The notes below the pieces were generated by a model, which saw only the letters and a program-made list of their open reading frames with translations, made no database searches and was not told the origin of the DNA. From Neorhizobium alkalisoli (lineage in GTDB: Bacteria > Pseudomonadota > Alphaproteobacteria > Rhizobiales > Rhizobiaceae), in NCBI RefSeq assembly GCF_002968635.1, contig NZ_PVBN01000014.1, positions 62,001-126,000 of the forward strand: a stretch of DNA of 64,000 bases. The letters run 5' to 3'. How positions within the stretch are numbered: the first letter of the stretch is position 1; each line of letters begins with the position of its first letter. The translations under genes and the position numbers were made by a program. Of the stretch, positions 1 to 7,869 are shown one piece after another.

Positions 1-1
1 G

Positions 2-469
2 CCCTTCGAAGATGCATCCTTCGATGCCGTCATCGCCATGCACATGCTCTATCACCTGGCTGATCAGCTGGCCGCGATTGTCGAAATGTTCCGTGTCCTC
101 AAGCCCGGCGGCGTGCTTGCGGTGACAACCAACGGCGTCGGCAACATGCGCGAAATCTACGCCCTGACGACCGTGCTCGGCAGCCCACCGGTCGATCCGG
201 GCGGAGCGGCCTTCGGATACGACAAGGCTCAGGCGATCATGCATGCGCAATTCGGCAACGTCACCTTCATGCAGCATCCCGCGCGCATGCGGATCACCGA
301 GCCGGAAGACGTGTTCCTGGCGCTGACATCCTACCCGCCGGGCGACGGCGCGAGCGAGACCCAGCTTGCCGCCTTCCGCGAAGTGATCGAAGGCGCTTTC
401 CAGTGCGGCAACGGCGTGCTCGAAGTCGGCAAGGAAACCGGCCTCTTCCTCAGCACAAAACCGGTCTGA
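2..469 (+). CDS. class I SAM-dependent methyltransferase, 3' part
   Basis: The window opens inside this gene, so the N-terminal part with the glycine-rich SAM-binding loop is missing. The open frame runs from base 2 without a stop, and the in-frame ATG codons at 38 and 44 are internal. Visible residues include FDAVIAMHMLYHLAD, which fits the acidic strand and following helix of Methyltransf_11/25-type enzymes, and the turn LKPGGVLAVTTNG typical of this Rossmann-like family. The C-terminal half shows no substrate signature, so the methyl acceptor is unknown. The gene converges on transaldolase, with a shared hairpin terminator just after its stop. Confidence 0.75.
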   Translation, partial: PFEDASFDAVIAMHMLYHLADQLAAIVEMFRVLKPGGVLAVTTNGVGNMREIYALTTVLGSPPVDPGGAAFGYDKAQAIMHAQFGNVTFMQHPARMRITEPEDVFLALTSYPPGDGASETQLAAFREVIEGAFQCGNGVLEVGKETGLFLSTKPV

Positions 470-475
470 AAAGCA

Positions 476-508
476 AAGGGCCCGTCGCGAGACGAGCCCT
501 TCTTCTTT
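476..508. terminator. bidirectional hairpin terminator
   Basis: AAGGGC (476-481) pairs with GCCCTT (496-501), and inside it CGTC (483-486) pairs with GACG (491-494) around a GCGA loop. CTTCTTT follows on the plus strand and a T-rich stretch follows on the minus strand. It lies between the convergent methyltransferase and transaldolase genes and could end both transcripts. Confidence 0.7.
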
Positions 509-527
509 AGGTCGATGAAAAGACAGA

Positions 528-1493
528 TCAGGCGGCAGCGAGCGTCAGTTCCTTGCGGACCATGGTCCGCAGCGCGACGAGATCCTTCGCAAAGGCGCGG
601 ATGCCTTCGGAGAGCTTTTCGGTCGCCATGGCATCCTCGTTCAGCATCCAGCGGAACTGCTTCTCGTTCAGCGACTGCAGCGGTTCGGCCTTGAAGGTCT
701 CCGGCAAAAGCTTGCGCTCCAGCTTGCCGGTATCCTTGTCGAGCTCGTCGAGCAGCGCCGGGCTGATCGTCAGGCGGTCGCAGCCGGCAAGGGCTTCGAT
801 TTCGCCGGCATTGCGGAAAGAGGCGCCCATGACGATCGTCGAGATGCCGTTCGCCTTGTAGTAGTTGTAGATCTGGCGGACGGAAAGCACGCCCGGATCG
901 GTCTCGGCGGTGTAGTCCTGGCCGGTCGACTTCTTGAACCAGTCGAGGATGCGGCCGACGAAGGGCGAGATCAGAAATACCTTGGCTTCAGCGCATGCGA
1001 TTGCCTGGGCCTGGCTGAAGAGAAGCGTCAGGTTGCAGTCGATGCCTTCCGTCTGCAGCACTTCGGCGGCACGGATGCCTTCCCAGGTGGAAGCGAGTTT
1101 GATCAGGATGCGGTCGCGCTCGATGCCGCGCTCCTTGTAGGCGGCAATGATCGAATGGGCCTTGGCGATCGACGCTTCCGTATCGAAGGAGAGGTCGGCA
1201 TCGACTTCGGTCGAGACGCGGCCCGGAACGAGTTCGGCAAGCGCCGCACCGACATCGATCGCCAGACGGTCGGCGACCGCAGACACGACCGCGTCGTCCT
1301 GGCCGCCCTGCTTGCGGCCCCAGGCGATTGCGTCCTTCACCTTGTCGGCGAAGATCGGCGTGCCGAGCGCCTTCAAGACGATCGTCGGGTTGGTGGTGCA
1401 ATCCACGGGTTTCAGGCGGGCAACCGCCTCGATATCGCCGGTATCGGCAACGACCGTGGTCATGGAACGAAGCTGCTCTAGTTTCGACGTCAT
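528..1493 (-). CDS. tal: transaldolase (type 1, TalB-like)
   Basis: Cytosolic enzyme of the non-oxidative pentose phosphate pathway. It moves a dihydroxyacetone unit from sedoheptulose 7-phosphate to glyceraldehyde 3-phosphate through a Schiff base. The 321 residues match the usual TalB length. Diagnostic segments are DCTTNPTIVLKA near residue 35, the Schiff-base lysine in RILIKLASTWEGIRAA near residue 135, and CNLTLLFSQAQA with FISPFVGRILDW downstream. The gene is divergent from a SorC-type sugar-responsive regulator about 200 bp away, which may control it. That link rests on position only. Confidence 0.95.
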   Translation of the reverse strand: MTSKLEQLRSMTTVVADTGDIEAVARLKPVDCTTNPTIVLKALGTPIFADKVKDAIAWGRKQGGQDDAVVSAVADRLAIDVGAALAELVPGRVSTEVDADLSFDTEASIAKAHSIIAAYKERGIERDRILIKLASTWEGIRAAEVLQTEGIDCNLTLLFSQAQAIACAEAKVFLISPFVGRILDWFKKSTGQDYTAETDPGVLSVRQIYNYYKANGISTIVMGASFRNAGEIEALAGCDRLTISPALLDELDKDTGKLERKLLPETFKAEPLQSLNEKQFRWMLNEDAMATEKLSEGIRAFAKDLVALRTMVRKELTLAAA

Positions 1494-1690
1494 CCGAATA
1501 TTCCTCGTTGGAAACTTAGGTCATCCACTCATAACCTGAACGCCTGTCGCGGGAATTTGCTCCTCCGGCGCGTAGAGAGACTATCGACCTTCCGTGGTTA
1601 AGAAGTCAAGACATTTGTCATTCCGAATTGACATATGTTTCATCTGAGCCAATTATCAAAGCACCTGTTCCCGATCTTTTCGGAGGCCCG

Positions 1691-2698
1691 TTGACCAAGC
1701 TCAGACGCGAGACCCATACCGCCTTTTCTGAAGCCGCGTCGCTGAGACTGCGGGCTGCGTGGCTCTATTATAACCAGGGATTGACGCAAAAAGATGTCGC
1801 CGAGCGTCTCGGCATCAGCCGCTCGACCGTGATCCGTATGCTTGACGAGGCGATGAAGCGCTCGGAAGTGCAGATCTGGATCAGCGAGGGGATCGATACC
1901 TGCGTCGAACTCGCGACCCGGCTGGAAAAGCTTTACGAACTGGACGAGGCCGTCGTGGTGCCGGCGCCGCGTGACGGTAGCGCAACCGCGATGGCGAGTG
2001 CGGTCGGCCTGGCGCTCGGGCAATTCCTCTCCGAAGTGGTGCAGAACGACATGACGATCGGGGTCGGCTGGGGTCGTACCATGACCGCCTCGCTGTCTAG
2101 TTTTCGTCCGCCGCGACGGGAAAATTGCAAGGTCGTCTCGCTGCTCGGCGGCATCGTCGCCGTCCACCAGACGAATCCGATCGACTATACATGGCGGTTC
2201 GCGGGCCAGCTCGGCGCCGAATGTTACATGTTTCTGGCCCCGCTGCTGGTCGACTCGGTCAAGACGAAGCGGGCGCTGATCGAGCAGTGCGGGCTGAAGA
2301 CGATCTACGATCTTGCCGAAAACCTCGATCTTGCGATCGTTAGCTGCGGCGACATCGGCCCGCATTCGACATCGCTTTCGGAAGGCTTCATCTCCAAGGC
2401 CGAGCTGGACCGGTTGATCGCCGCCGGCTGTGTCTGCGACACCATGTTCAATTTCCTCGATGAGGACGGCCGCTCGGTCGATCATGCGCTGAACGAGCGG
2501 GTGATGTCGATCGATCTCGATACGCTGAAGAAGGCCAGGCACATCGTGCTTTCCTCAGGCGGCGCCCATCGCGCCGTTGCGATCCGCGCCACGATCCGCC
2601 GCATCGGCTGCAACACGCTGATCACCGACGAAACGGCGGCAAGGGAGCTGTTGAGGCTGGAGCAGGTAGAAGACAGCACTGGAAAACAATCCGGTTGA
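1691..2698 (+). CDS. SorC/DeoR-type sugar-binding transcriptional regulator
   Basis: Predicted 335-residue DNA-binding protein. An N-terminal helix-turn-helix (LTQKDVAERLGISRSTVIRMLDEA) is followed by a SorC-type sugar-phosphate-binding domain with GVGWGRTM and VSLLGG segments. I chose the TTG at 1691 because GGAGG at 1682-1686 lies four bases upstream; a TTG at 1628 would add 21 residues but lacks such a site. The gene is divergent from transaldolase, so a pentose or polyol phosphate ligand is plausible. A 12-bp inverted repeat spans its stop codon. Confidence 0.85.
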   Translation: MTKLRRETHTAFSEAASLRLRAAWLYYNQGLTQKDVAERLGISRSTVIRMLDEAMKRSEVQIWISEGIDTCVELATRLEKLYELDEAVVVPAPRDGSATAMASAVGLALGQFLSEVVQNDMTIGVGWGRTMTASLSSFRPPRRENCKVVSLLGGIVAVHQTNPIDYTWRFAGQLGAECYMFLAPLLVDSVKTKRALIEQCGLKTIYDLAENLDLAIVSCGDIGPHSTSLSEGFISKAELDRLIAAGCVCDTMFNFLDEDGRSVDHALNERVMSIDLDTLKKARHIVLSSGGAHRAVAIRATIRRIGCNTLITDETAARELLRLEQVEDSTGKQSG

Positions 2699-2736
2699 TC
2701 TATGGGATCGCGAAAGCCTCAAGCTGTTTTCCAGTG
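2677..2736 (+). terminator. stem-loop spanning the SorC stop codon
   Basis: CACTGGAAAACA (2677-2688) is repeated exactly as its reverse complement at 2725-2736, giving a 12-bp stem with a 36-nt loop that contains the TGA. No proper T run follows, so termination is uncertain; a 3'-end stability element is equally possible. Confidence 0.45.
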
Positions 2737-2866
2737 GTAATACTTTAACGCCAGATAAATTTCTCCGCTCATTCAGCAATAATTCATGCACCCCAAGCAT
2801 ATATAGCGCTGTCGTTGTAAACCACAGCGCGTGGGCAATCGGGAAGTGTTTCCCTGGGGGTATGAA

Positions 2867-3238
2867 TTGAAAAGATATACTAAGGTTTTGGCCGCAGGTT
2901 TTCTGCTGGCAAGCGCTTTCACGGCCAGCGCACAGACCGTTGGCGATTGGGTTCTCGGCAACTATAAGGGAGCCGGCTACTGGTTCCCCGGGGTCATCGA
3001 GAAGCTGCAGGGCGGCAAGATCACCATTCGTTATGACGACGGCGACCGGGAAACCGTCGCGCTGGCCGATGTCCGTCCCTACAACTGGGCGATCGGCATG
3101 AAGGTCGAGTGCAATTTCCAGGGCCAGGGCAAATGGTATCCGGGGAAAATTGCGTCCCTGGCCGGCGAAAAGATCGGCATCGCCTACGATGACGGCGACA
3201 GGGAAACGACCAAGACCGGCCGTTGCCGTTCGCGATAA
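2867..3238 (+). CDS. secreted tandem Tudor/Agenet-like domain protein
   Basis: A 123-residue protein with a Sec signal peptide (KRYTKVLAAGFLLASAFTASA, cleavage after residue 22 or so) followed by two copies of a roughly 45-residue module. The first copy reads GYWFPGVIEKLQGGKITIRYDDGDRET in two blocks; the second carries GKWYPGKIASLAGEKIGIAYDDGDRET. The W-[FY]-P-G-x-I and YDDGDRET blocks resemble Tudor, Agenet or plant-homeobox-like beta-barrels. The TTG start is supported by GGGGG at 2856-2860, six bases upstream. The role is unknown; export makes chromatin-type peptide reading unlikely. Confidence 0.7.
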   Translation: MKRYTKVLAAGFLLASAFTASAQTVGDWVLGNYKGAGYWFPGVIEKLQGGKITIRYDDGDRETVALADVRPYNWAIGMKVECNFQGQGKWYPGKIASLAGEKIGIAYDDGDRETTKTGRCRSR

Positions 3239-3287
3239 TCAGGCACCGGGCAAGCACCCGTCACCCTGTCTTCGGTATCACATGCCC

Positions 3288-3318
3288 GCCCCGCGAAAGC
3301 GGGGCGCAGCCTTTTCAG
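3288..3318 (+). terminator. GC-rich hairpin terminator
   Basis: GCCCCGC (3288-3294), a GAAA tetraloop, then GCGGGGC (3299-3305), followed by GCAGCCTTTTC. It lies about 50 bp after the Tudor-like gene. Confidence 0.6.
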
Positions 3319-3382
3319 GCATTCCCCTCTTCCCAGAATCTCCCGCTTGCGGGCCAGTCCTCTATATAACCCGGAGTATTCC

Positions 3383-3569
3383 ACCCCCTCTGCCCTGCCG
3401 GGCATCTCCCCCACGGGTGGGGAGATCACACGTGGCACGGCCGTCGTTCCCAATAAACCTGAACAGTCAGGCGGGGCGCAGAGGGAGGCGTGGAATTTTG
3501 AAGTGGTGAGCAAGCGCCCAGCCGATCTCCCCACCCGTGGGGGAGATGCCCGGCAGGGCAGAGGGGGGC
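3383..3569. repeat. inverted pair of rhizobial intergenic palindromic repeats (RIME-like)
   Basis: A 45-bp block beginning CCCCCTCTGCCCTGCCGGGC at 3383 and ending near 3427 returns as its reverse complement at 3524-3569. Each copy holds its own small palindrome (CCCAC-GGGTGGG type). The same block occurs as an inverted pair at 35424-35622. It lies between convergent genes and has no coding sense. I liken it to rhizobial RIME-type elements from memory of their general form. The rest of the 390-base gap up to the ada-like gene shows only the terminator listed separately. Confidence 0.8.
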
Positions 3570-3630
3570 GGGACGAGCACAACGTTACACGGGAAGCCGC
3601 CGGCCACGAAGTCGGCAGTTCATCACAAGC

Positions 3631-4512
3631 CTAGGCATCCCCCGATTCCCAGCCGAGGATCGCCCGCTTGCGGGTCAGTCCCCAGTGATAGCCGGTCAGC
3701 GCGCCGCTTTTGCCGAGCGCCCGGTGGCAAGGCACCACGAAGGAGATGGGGTTGCGGCCGATCGCGGCACCCACGGCGCGGCTGGCGGTCGGTTGGCCGA
3801 TGTCGTTTGCCACATCCGAATAGGTAACGGCCTTGCCGAACGGGATCTTCAAGAGGCTCTGCCAGACGCGCACCTGGAAGTCCGAGCCGATCAGCACGAC
3901 CTTGAGCGGCTGGTCGGACGACCATTTCGAGCGGTCGAAGATGCGCTTGATGTAAGGCGCGGTCGTTTCGGGGTCCTCGACATACTCGGCGTTCGGCCAC
4001 CGGCAGGTCATGTCTTCGAGGCAGGTTTGCTCGCCGTTCTGATCGGCAAAGGCAAGGCCCGCCAGTCCGCGGTCCGTCGCCATGACGAGTGCGACGCCGA
4101 AAGGCGACGGATGGAAGCCGTAACGGATCGTCAGCCCGCCGCCGCGCGCCTTCCATTCGCCCGGAGACATGGCCTCGTGGGTGACGAAAAGGTCGTGCAG
4201 GCGGCCGGGGCCGGACAGGCCGAGCTCGTAGGAAGCTTCGAGCAGCGGCATTTCCTCCTTGCCGAGCAGTCGCTTGGCATGGTCGAGCGTCACCGCCTGC
4301 AGAAAGGCTTTGGGCGAGAGCCCCGCCCATCGGGTGAAAACCTTCTGCAACTGGGTCGGCGACTGGCCGAGTTCGGCGGAAATGGTTTCCAGCGACGGCT
4401 GGTCGCGATAGTCGAGCGTAATCATCTCGATGACGCGGCGCACGGTTTCATAATCGGAGCCATCCGGCGTCACGTCGGTGACCGGTTGGGCGATCTGAGC
4501 GAAAGCGTTCAT
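3631..4512 (-). CDS. Ada-like AraC-HTH / O6-methylguanine-DNA methyltransferase fusion
   Basis: Suicide repair protein that would take the methyl group from O6-methylguanine onto its active cysteine. Residues 1-100 form an AraC-type helix-turn-helix (SAELGQSPTQLQKVFTRWAG). Residues 190-290 are the methyltransferase domain, with IPFGKAVTYSDVA and the active-site block VVPCHRAL. The N-terminal zinc/phosphotriester domain of E. coli Ada, with its second acceptor cysteine, is absent. The start at 4512 has an AGGAGA site just upstream; a start at 4533 would put that site inside the gene. Sequence alone does not show whether it still regulates transcription. Confidence 0.88.
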   Translation of the reverse strand: MNAFAQIAQPVTDVTPDGSDYETVRRVIEMITLDYRDQPSLETISAELGQSPTQLQKVFTRWAGLSPKAFLQAVTLDHAKRLLGKEEMPLLEASYELGLSGPGRLHDLFVTHEAMSPGEWKARGGGLTIRYGFHPSPFGVALVMATDRGLAGLAFADQNGEQTCLEDMTCRWPNAEYVEDPETTAPYIKRIFDRSKWSSDQPLKVVLIGSDFQVRVWQSLLKIPFGKAVTYSDVANDIGQPTASRAVGAAIGRNPISFVVPCHRALGKSGALTGYHWGLTRKRAILGWESGDA

Positions 4513-4634
4513 GACATCTCTCCTTTCACCCATAGATGCTCCTTCGGCTCCGCCGAAACCACCCGTTTCTTGCGAGCTTCTGTGAATTGCATGCCGTTAT
4601 CCCAAAACCGGTTCCCACCTTTGGGCGGCATGTC

Positions 4635-5111
4635 CTAGATCTTTTGTTTCACCGTCGCGAGCGCGCGTTTGAAGGCTTTCGCGAAACTCTCCCGGTCATC
4701 CGGATTGAGGAAGGAACCGATATCGGTAAACCGGCCCTCGCCCGCCACGAACATGCCGGTAATGCCGAATTCCTCGTGCCGGCTGACCCGGAAGCGCGCC
4801 CAGAACGGGTTGAAGCGGTGCTCCACCATCCGCCCGGCCGGCGAGAATTTCCGGATTAACAGATTAGTGCGCGAGACGGTGACTTCCTCCCGCGCCCTGC
4901 CGGAACGATAGCTCATCTTCAGCGCGATATAGAGGGCGAGAAAATCCAATCCAAAGAAGAGGCCAATCGGATAGGCGCCGGTCGCCAGGAAGAAGCCGCC
5001 ATAGATCAGGCAGACCGCCCCGGACAACGCCAATACGACGCGGAACCCGGTCTTGCCGAGCGAACGGTGGGGCGTGAGTTCGGCCGCAAAAACTGGCCGA
5101 TCTTCTGGCAT
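4635..5111 (-). CDS. DUF2244 family membrane protein
   Basis: A 158-residue protein with two hydrophobic segments near residues 25-65 (VVLALSGAVCLIYGGFFLAT and IGLFFGLDFLALYIAL) followed by a soluble C-terminal beta-rich half, as in DUF2244 proteins of alphaproteobacteria. The start giving MPEDRPVFAAELTPHRSLG is preferred over one seven codons upstream because it matches the usual family N-terminus. It is divergent from nth with only about 40 bp between starts, an arrangement I recall as common in Rhizobiales. Function unknown. Confidence 0.75.
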   Translation of the reverse strand: MPEDRPVFAAELTPHRSLGKTGFRVVLALSGAVCLIYGGFFLATGAYPIGLFFGLDFLALYIALKMSYRSGRAREEVTVSRTNLLIRKFSPAGRMVEHRFNPFWARFRVSRHEEFGITGMFVAGEGRFTDIGSFLNPDDRESFAKAFKRALATVKQKI

Positions 5112-5153
5112 GTCCACGTTGCATTCCTTCATGCAGGCTGGCTATAGACGCAT

Positions 5154-5936
5154 ATGGCGACTCCCAAGACCAAATCCAGCACCAGCACTTTGCAAAAGTC
5201 AAATCACGGCTCTGCGCGAAAGCCCAGGCGTTACAAATCCGCCTATACCAAAGCGGAGATGGAGGAGATTTTTCGCCGCTTCTCGGTCCAGCGGCCGGAG
5301 CCGAAGGGCGAGCTGGAGCACGTGAACCCCTTCACGCTGGTCGTCGCGGTGGCGCTTTCGGCCCAGGCGACGGATGCGGGCGTCAACAAGGCGACACGCG
5401 CCCTCTTCAAAGTCGCTGATACGCCGGAAAAGATGCTGGCGCTCGGCGAGGAAGGCGTCACCCAATATATCAGGACGATCGGCCTCTACCGCAACAAGGC
5501 GAAGAACGTCATCGCGCTGTCGCGGATGCTGATCGAGGAATTCGGCTCCGAAGTGCCAAGGACCCGTGAAGAGCTGATCCGACTGCCGGGCGTCGGCCGC
5601 AAGACGGCGAATGTCGTCATGTCCATGGCTTTCGGCATCCCGACGCTCGCCGTCGACACCCATGTCTTCCGCATCGGCAACCGCCTGCTGATGGCGCAGG
5701 GCAAGACGCCGGACGAGGTCGAGGAGCATTTCCTCAAGGTCATCCCCGAGCAATATCTTTTCCACGCGCATCACTGGCTGATCCTGCATGGCCGCTATAC
5801 CTGCAAGGCCCGCAAGCCGGAATGCGAGCGCTGCGTGATCGCCGATCTCTGTCGCTCGCCGGAAAAGACCTGCGACGTACCGGCGCCGCTGATCGAGCTA
5901 CCGCCTCAATTCATCGGGGCTGAGGCCGTCGATTAA
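5154..5936 (+). CDS. nth: endonuclease III (DNA glycosylase/AP lyase)
   Basis: Base-excision repair enzyme that removes oxidised pyrimidines and cuts abasic sites. It shows the helix-hairpin-helix LPGVGRKTANVV with the catalytic lysine, the catalytic aspartate in LAVDTHVFRIGNRL, and the C-terminal iron-sulfur ligands spaced C-x6-C-x2-C-x5-C (CKARKPECERCVIADLC). A basic, low-complexity N-terminal tail of about 35 residues precedes the core. The last 39 bases overlap the convergent tetR gene, so the two transcripts are antisense at their ends. Confidence 0.95.
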   Translation: MATPKTKSSTSTLQKSNHGSARKPRRYKSAYTKAEMEEIFRRFSVQRPEPKGELEHVNPFTLVVAVALSAQATDAGVNKATRALFKVADTPEKMLALGEEGVTQYIRTIGLYRNKAKNVIALSRMLIEEFGSEVPRTREELIRLPGVGRKTANVVMSMAFGIPTLAVDTHVFRIGNRLLMAQGKTPDEVEEHFLKVIPEQYLFHAHHWLILHGRYTCKARKPECERCVIADLCRSPEKTCDVPAPLIELPPQFIGAEAVD

Positions 5937-6461
5937 AGCCGCAATCGCCGCTTCGTAATCCTTGCGATTACCGCCACTGTCGATGGCGATCGCCGCCCGC
6001 TCGAAAGCCGCCGCCACCAGAACCGTCAGCGGATCGAGAAGCGGAAGAAGTTTCGATCCGGCAAGCAGGTCCATGAGTCCGACCTTGAGGCTCGATTCCG
6101 CCGGATCGTCCGGCAGCAGGGCCGGCGCCTCACGCAACAACAGCTTGCTGCGCCCCGGCACGGCCATGGCGTCGAAATAGGCGGAGCCCCCCTGCAGCAG
6201 CGCCTCCCGCGCGGATGAGGCATCGGCGGATCGCGCCTCTATTTCCGCTGCCACGTCCGCCGCCTCCCGCTCGATCACGGCGACCAGCAGCGCCTTCTTG
6301 TCCTCGAAATGATGGTAGAGCGCACCGCGCGTGACACGGGCCTCCGCGACAATGTCGGGAGTTGCGGTCTCGGCATATCCCTTTTCCACGAAAAGAGCTC
6401 TGGCCGCGTCCAGAAGAGCATTTCGGGTGGCCTCCGTACGTTCGCGATTGCTGCGCGGCAT
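5898..6461 (-). CDS. TetR family transcriptional repressor
   Basis: A 187-residue regulator. The N-terminal helix-turn-helix reads TPDIVAEARVTRGALYHHFEDKKALL, the TetR signature, followed by an all-helical ligand domain. The start at 6461 has a GGAG site upstream, while a start at 6488 lies inside the operator. Two copies of the same operator sit in the gap to the divergent VOC gene, so it very likely represses that gene and itself. The ligand is unknown. Confidence 0.9.
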   Translation of the reverse strand: MPRSNRERTEATRNALLDAARALFVEKGYAETATPDIVAEARVTRGALYHHFEDKKALLVAVIEREAADVAAEIEARSADASSAREALLQGGSAYFDAMAVPGRSKLLLREAPALLPDDPAESSLKVGLMDLLAGSKLLPLLDPLTVLVAAAFERAAIAIDSGGNRKDYEAAIAALIDGLSPDELRR

Positions 6462-6477
6462 TTCGTTCTCCAAACCA

Positions 6478-6530
6478 TTTACATACAAACAGAATGTATC
6501 TACTATGAAACATACAGACTGAATGTATCT
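6478..6530 (+). promoter_or_regulatory. promoter with tandem TetR operators
   Basis: ATACAaacagaaTGTAT (6483-6499) and ATACAgactgaaTGTAT (6512-6528) are near-identical 17-bp inverted repeats 29 bp apart. TTTACA (6478-6483) and TACTAT (6501-6506), spaced 17 bp, make a sigma-70-type promoter for the VOC gene. The first operator fills the spacer and the second covers the expected start site. Confidence 0.8.
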
Positions 6531-6553
6531 GAGAAGCTGTAGGAGCGAAAGTC

Positions 6554-6982
6554 ATGAAGGTCACGAGCTACTACCCGGTCATCATGACCGACGACGTTCC
6601 CGGAACGGCTGCGTTCTATGTCGAACACTTTGGTTTTGAGCCGCTTTTCTCGACCGGCTGGTATGTCCATCTGCAGTCGAAGGAGCATGAGCATGTGACG
6701 CTCGCGATCCTCGACGGCAATCACGAGACCATCCCGGAAAGCGGTCGGGGCAAGGCTTCAGGCCTGCTCTTGAACTTCGAGTTGGAGGATGTCGATACGG
6801 TCTATGAGCGTCTCGAGGCGGCTGGCCTGCCGATCCATCTGAGTCTCCGCGACGAGGATTTCGGCCAGCGGCATTTTATCACTTCGGACCCCAACGGCGT
6901 GCTGATCGACGTGATCAAGCCGATCCCGCCGAGCGCCGAGTTCGCGGCCATCTACGAAGCGTCCGCCCGGTCTAACCCTTGA
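6554..6982 (+). CDS. VOC (glyoxalase/bleomycin resistance) family protein
   Basis: A 142-residue single-chain VOC protein. The beta-alpha-beta-beta-beta module starts SYYPVIMTDDVPGTAAFYVEHFGF, and the second module ends FITSDPNGVLIDVIKP, where the conserved late glutamate is replaced by aspartate. An AGGAG site lies eight bases before the ATG. It is divergent from, and probably repressed by, the adjacent TetR protein, so it may bind or modify a toxic compound. The stop overlaps the convergent EI24-like gene by 11 bases. Confidence 0.85.
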   Translation: MKVTSYYPVIMTDDVPGTAAFYVEHFGFEPLFSTGWYVHLQSKEHEHVTLAILDGNHETIPESGRGKASGLLLNFELEDVDTVYERLEAAGLPIHLSLRDEDFGQRHFITSDPNGVLIDVIKPIPPSAEFAAIYEASARSNP

Positions 6983-7685
6983 ACGCCGGATCGCGCTTCG
7001 AGATCGCCTTGTGGAGATGCACCATCAGGCCGGCTGCGAAGAGCGGCGTCAGAAGGTTGACGATCGGGACCGCCAGGAAGCAGGCGATCAGGAGGCCCGC
7101 CATGAACACGGTCGAGGAATGTTTCGACCGGAAGGCGCGGGCTTCCGTCGGCGTGCGAAACCGCATCGCGGCGAACTCGAAGAATTCCCGTCCGAGCAGA
7201 TAACCATTCACCAGAAAGAAGGCGATCAGGTTGATGCCGGGAATGAACAGCAGAAACAACGCGATGATGTTGCCGACGATAACGACGCCGAGGAACTTGA
7301 TCGAGCCGATGATCGCCTGACCGAGCGGCAGGGCCTTGCCGGGCGGGTCGTTCGGATAATCGCGCTTCTCGACCACTTCGGCGACGTCGTCCAGAAACAG
7401 GCCGGCGATCAGCGCCGTGATCGGCGCGATCAGCAGCGCAAGTCCCAACGCCAGCCCAATGCTTGCGGCAATGGCGGCAATGAAGGTGAGCCAGCCGGTC
7501 CAATCCGGCAGATCCGGAAAAAATGCCGCCATCCACGGCCAGGCATAATAGGCGAACAGTTCCCGCAGCGAAAACCAGAGACCGACCAGAACCAGGATCG
7601 TGAGCCCCAGCGTCTTCCAGAAGACGTTGCGCGTTTCCGGCGCAAAGAGATTGGTGAGCGAAAGGCGTGCGGCGTCGAGGATCAT
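6972..7685 (-). CDS. EI24/CysZ-like multi-spanning membrane protein
   Basis: A 237-residue inner-membrane protein with four to six hydrophobic stretches, including LGLTILVLVGLWFSL near residue 30, WLTFIAAIAASIGLALGLAL, FLGVVIVGNIIALFLLFIPG, and FMAGLLIACFLAVPIVN near the end. The spacing and the PGINLIAFFLVNGYLLGREFFE segment match the EI24 family, which includes sulfate permease CysZ. The start at 7685 has GGAG seven bases upstream. Transport of sulfate is not shown; many family members are uncharacterised. Confidence 0.75.
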   Translation of the reverse strand: MILDAARLSLTNLFAPETRNVFWKTLGLTILVLVGLWFSLRELFAYYAWPWMAAFFPDLPDWTGWLTFIAAIAASIGLALGLALLIAPITALIAGLFLDDVAEVVEKRDYPNDPPGKALPLGQAIIGSIKFLGVVIVGNIIALFLLFIPGINLIAFFLVNGYLLGREFFEFAAMRFRTPTEARAFRSKHSSTVFMAGLLIACFLAVPIVNLLTPLFAAGLMVHLHKAISKRDPAFKG

Positions 7686-7869
7686 CGGCGTCTCCAGTTG
7701 TGCCGAAGAGATGTAGGTTTGAGCGGTCGCCGTAGCAAGCATGAACACCTCTCTTCTCCCACTGAGGAGAAAGAGAAAATCAGCGCAGTCATGCGATGTC
7801 GATTTTGCCTTTCCTCGCTTGACTCATTCATAGCTCACCAGCTATACGCCAATTCATAGCCGACGAGGT

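Noticed and set aside
1628..1690. Earlier TTG start for the SorC regulator near transaldolase
   Set aside because: It has no Shine-Dalgarno sequence, while the TTG at 1691 has GGAGG four bases upstream and aligns better with family N-termini.
3383..3569. Repeats considered as a CRISPR array
   Set aside because: Only two copies in inverted orientation, with internal palindromes and no regular spacers or cas genes.
3184..3634. Several short proteins sharing an ALPGISP-type segment, also readable near 35341-35718
   Set aside because: They are translations of the intergenic inverted repeats and carry no initiation signals or conserved domains.
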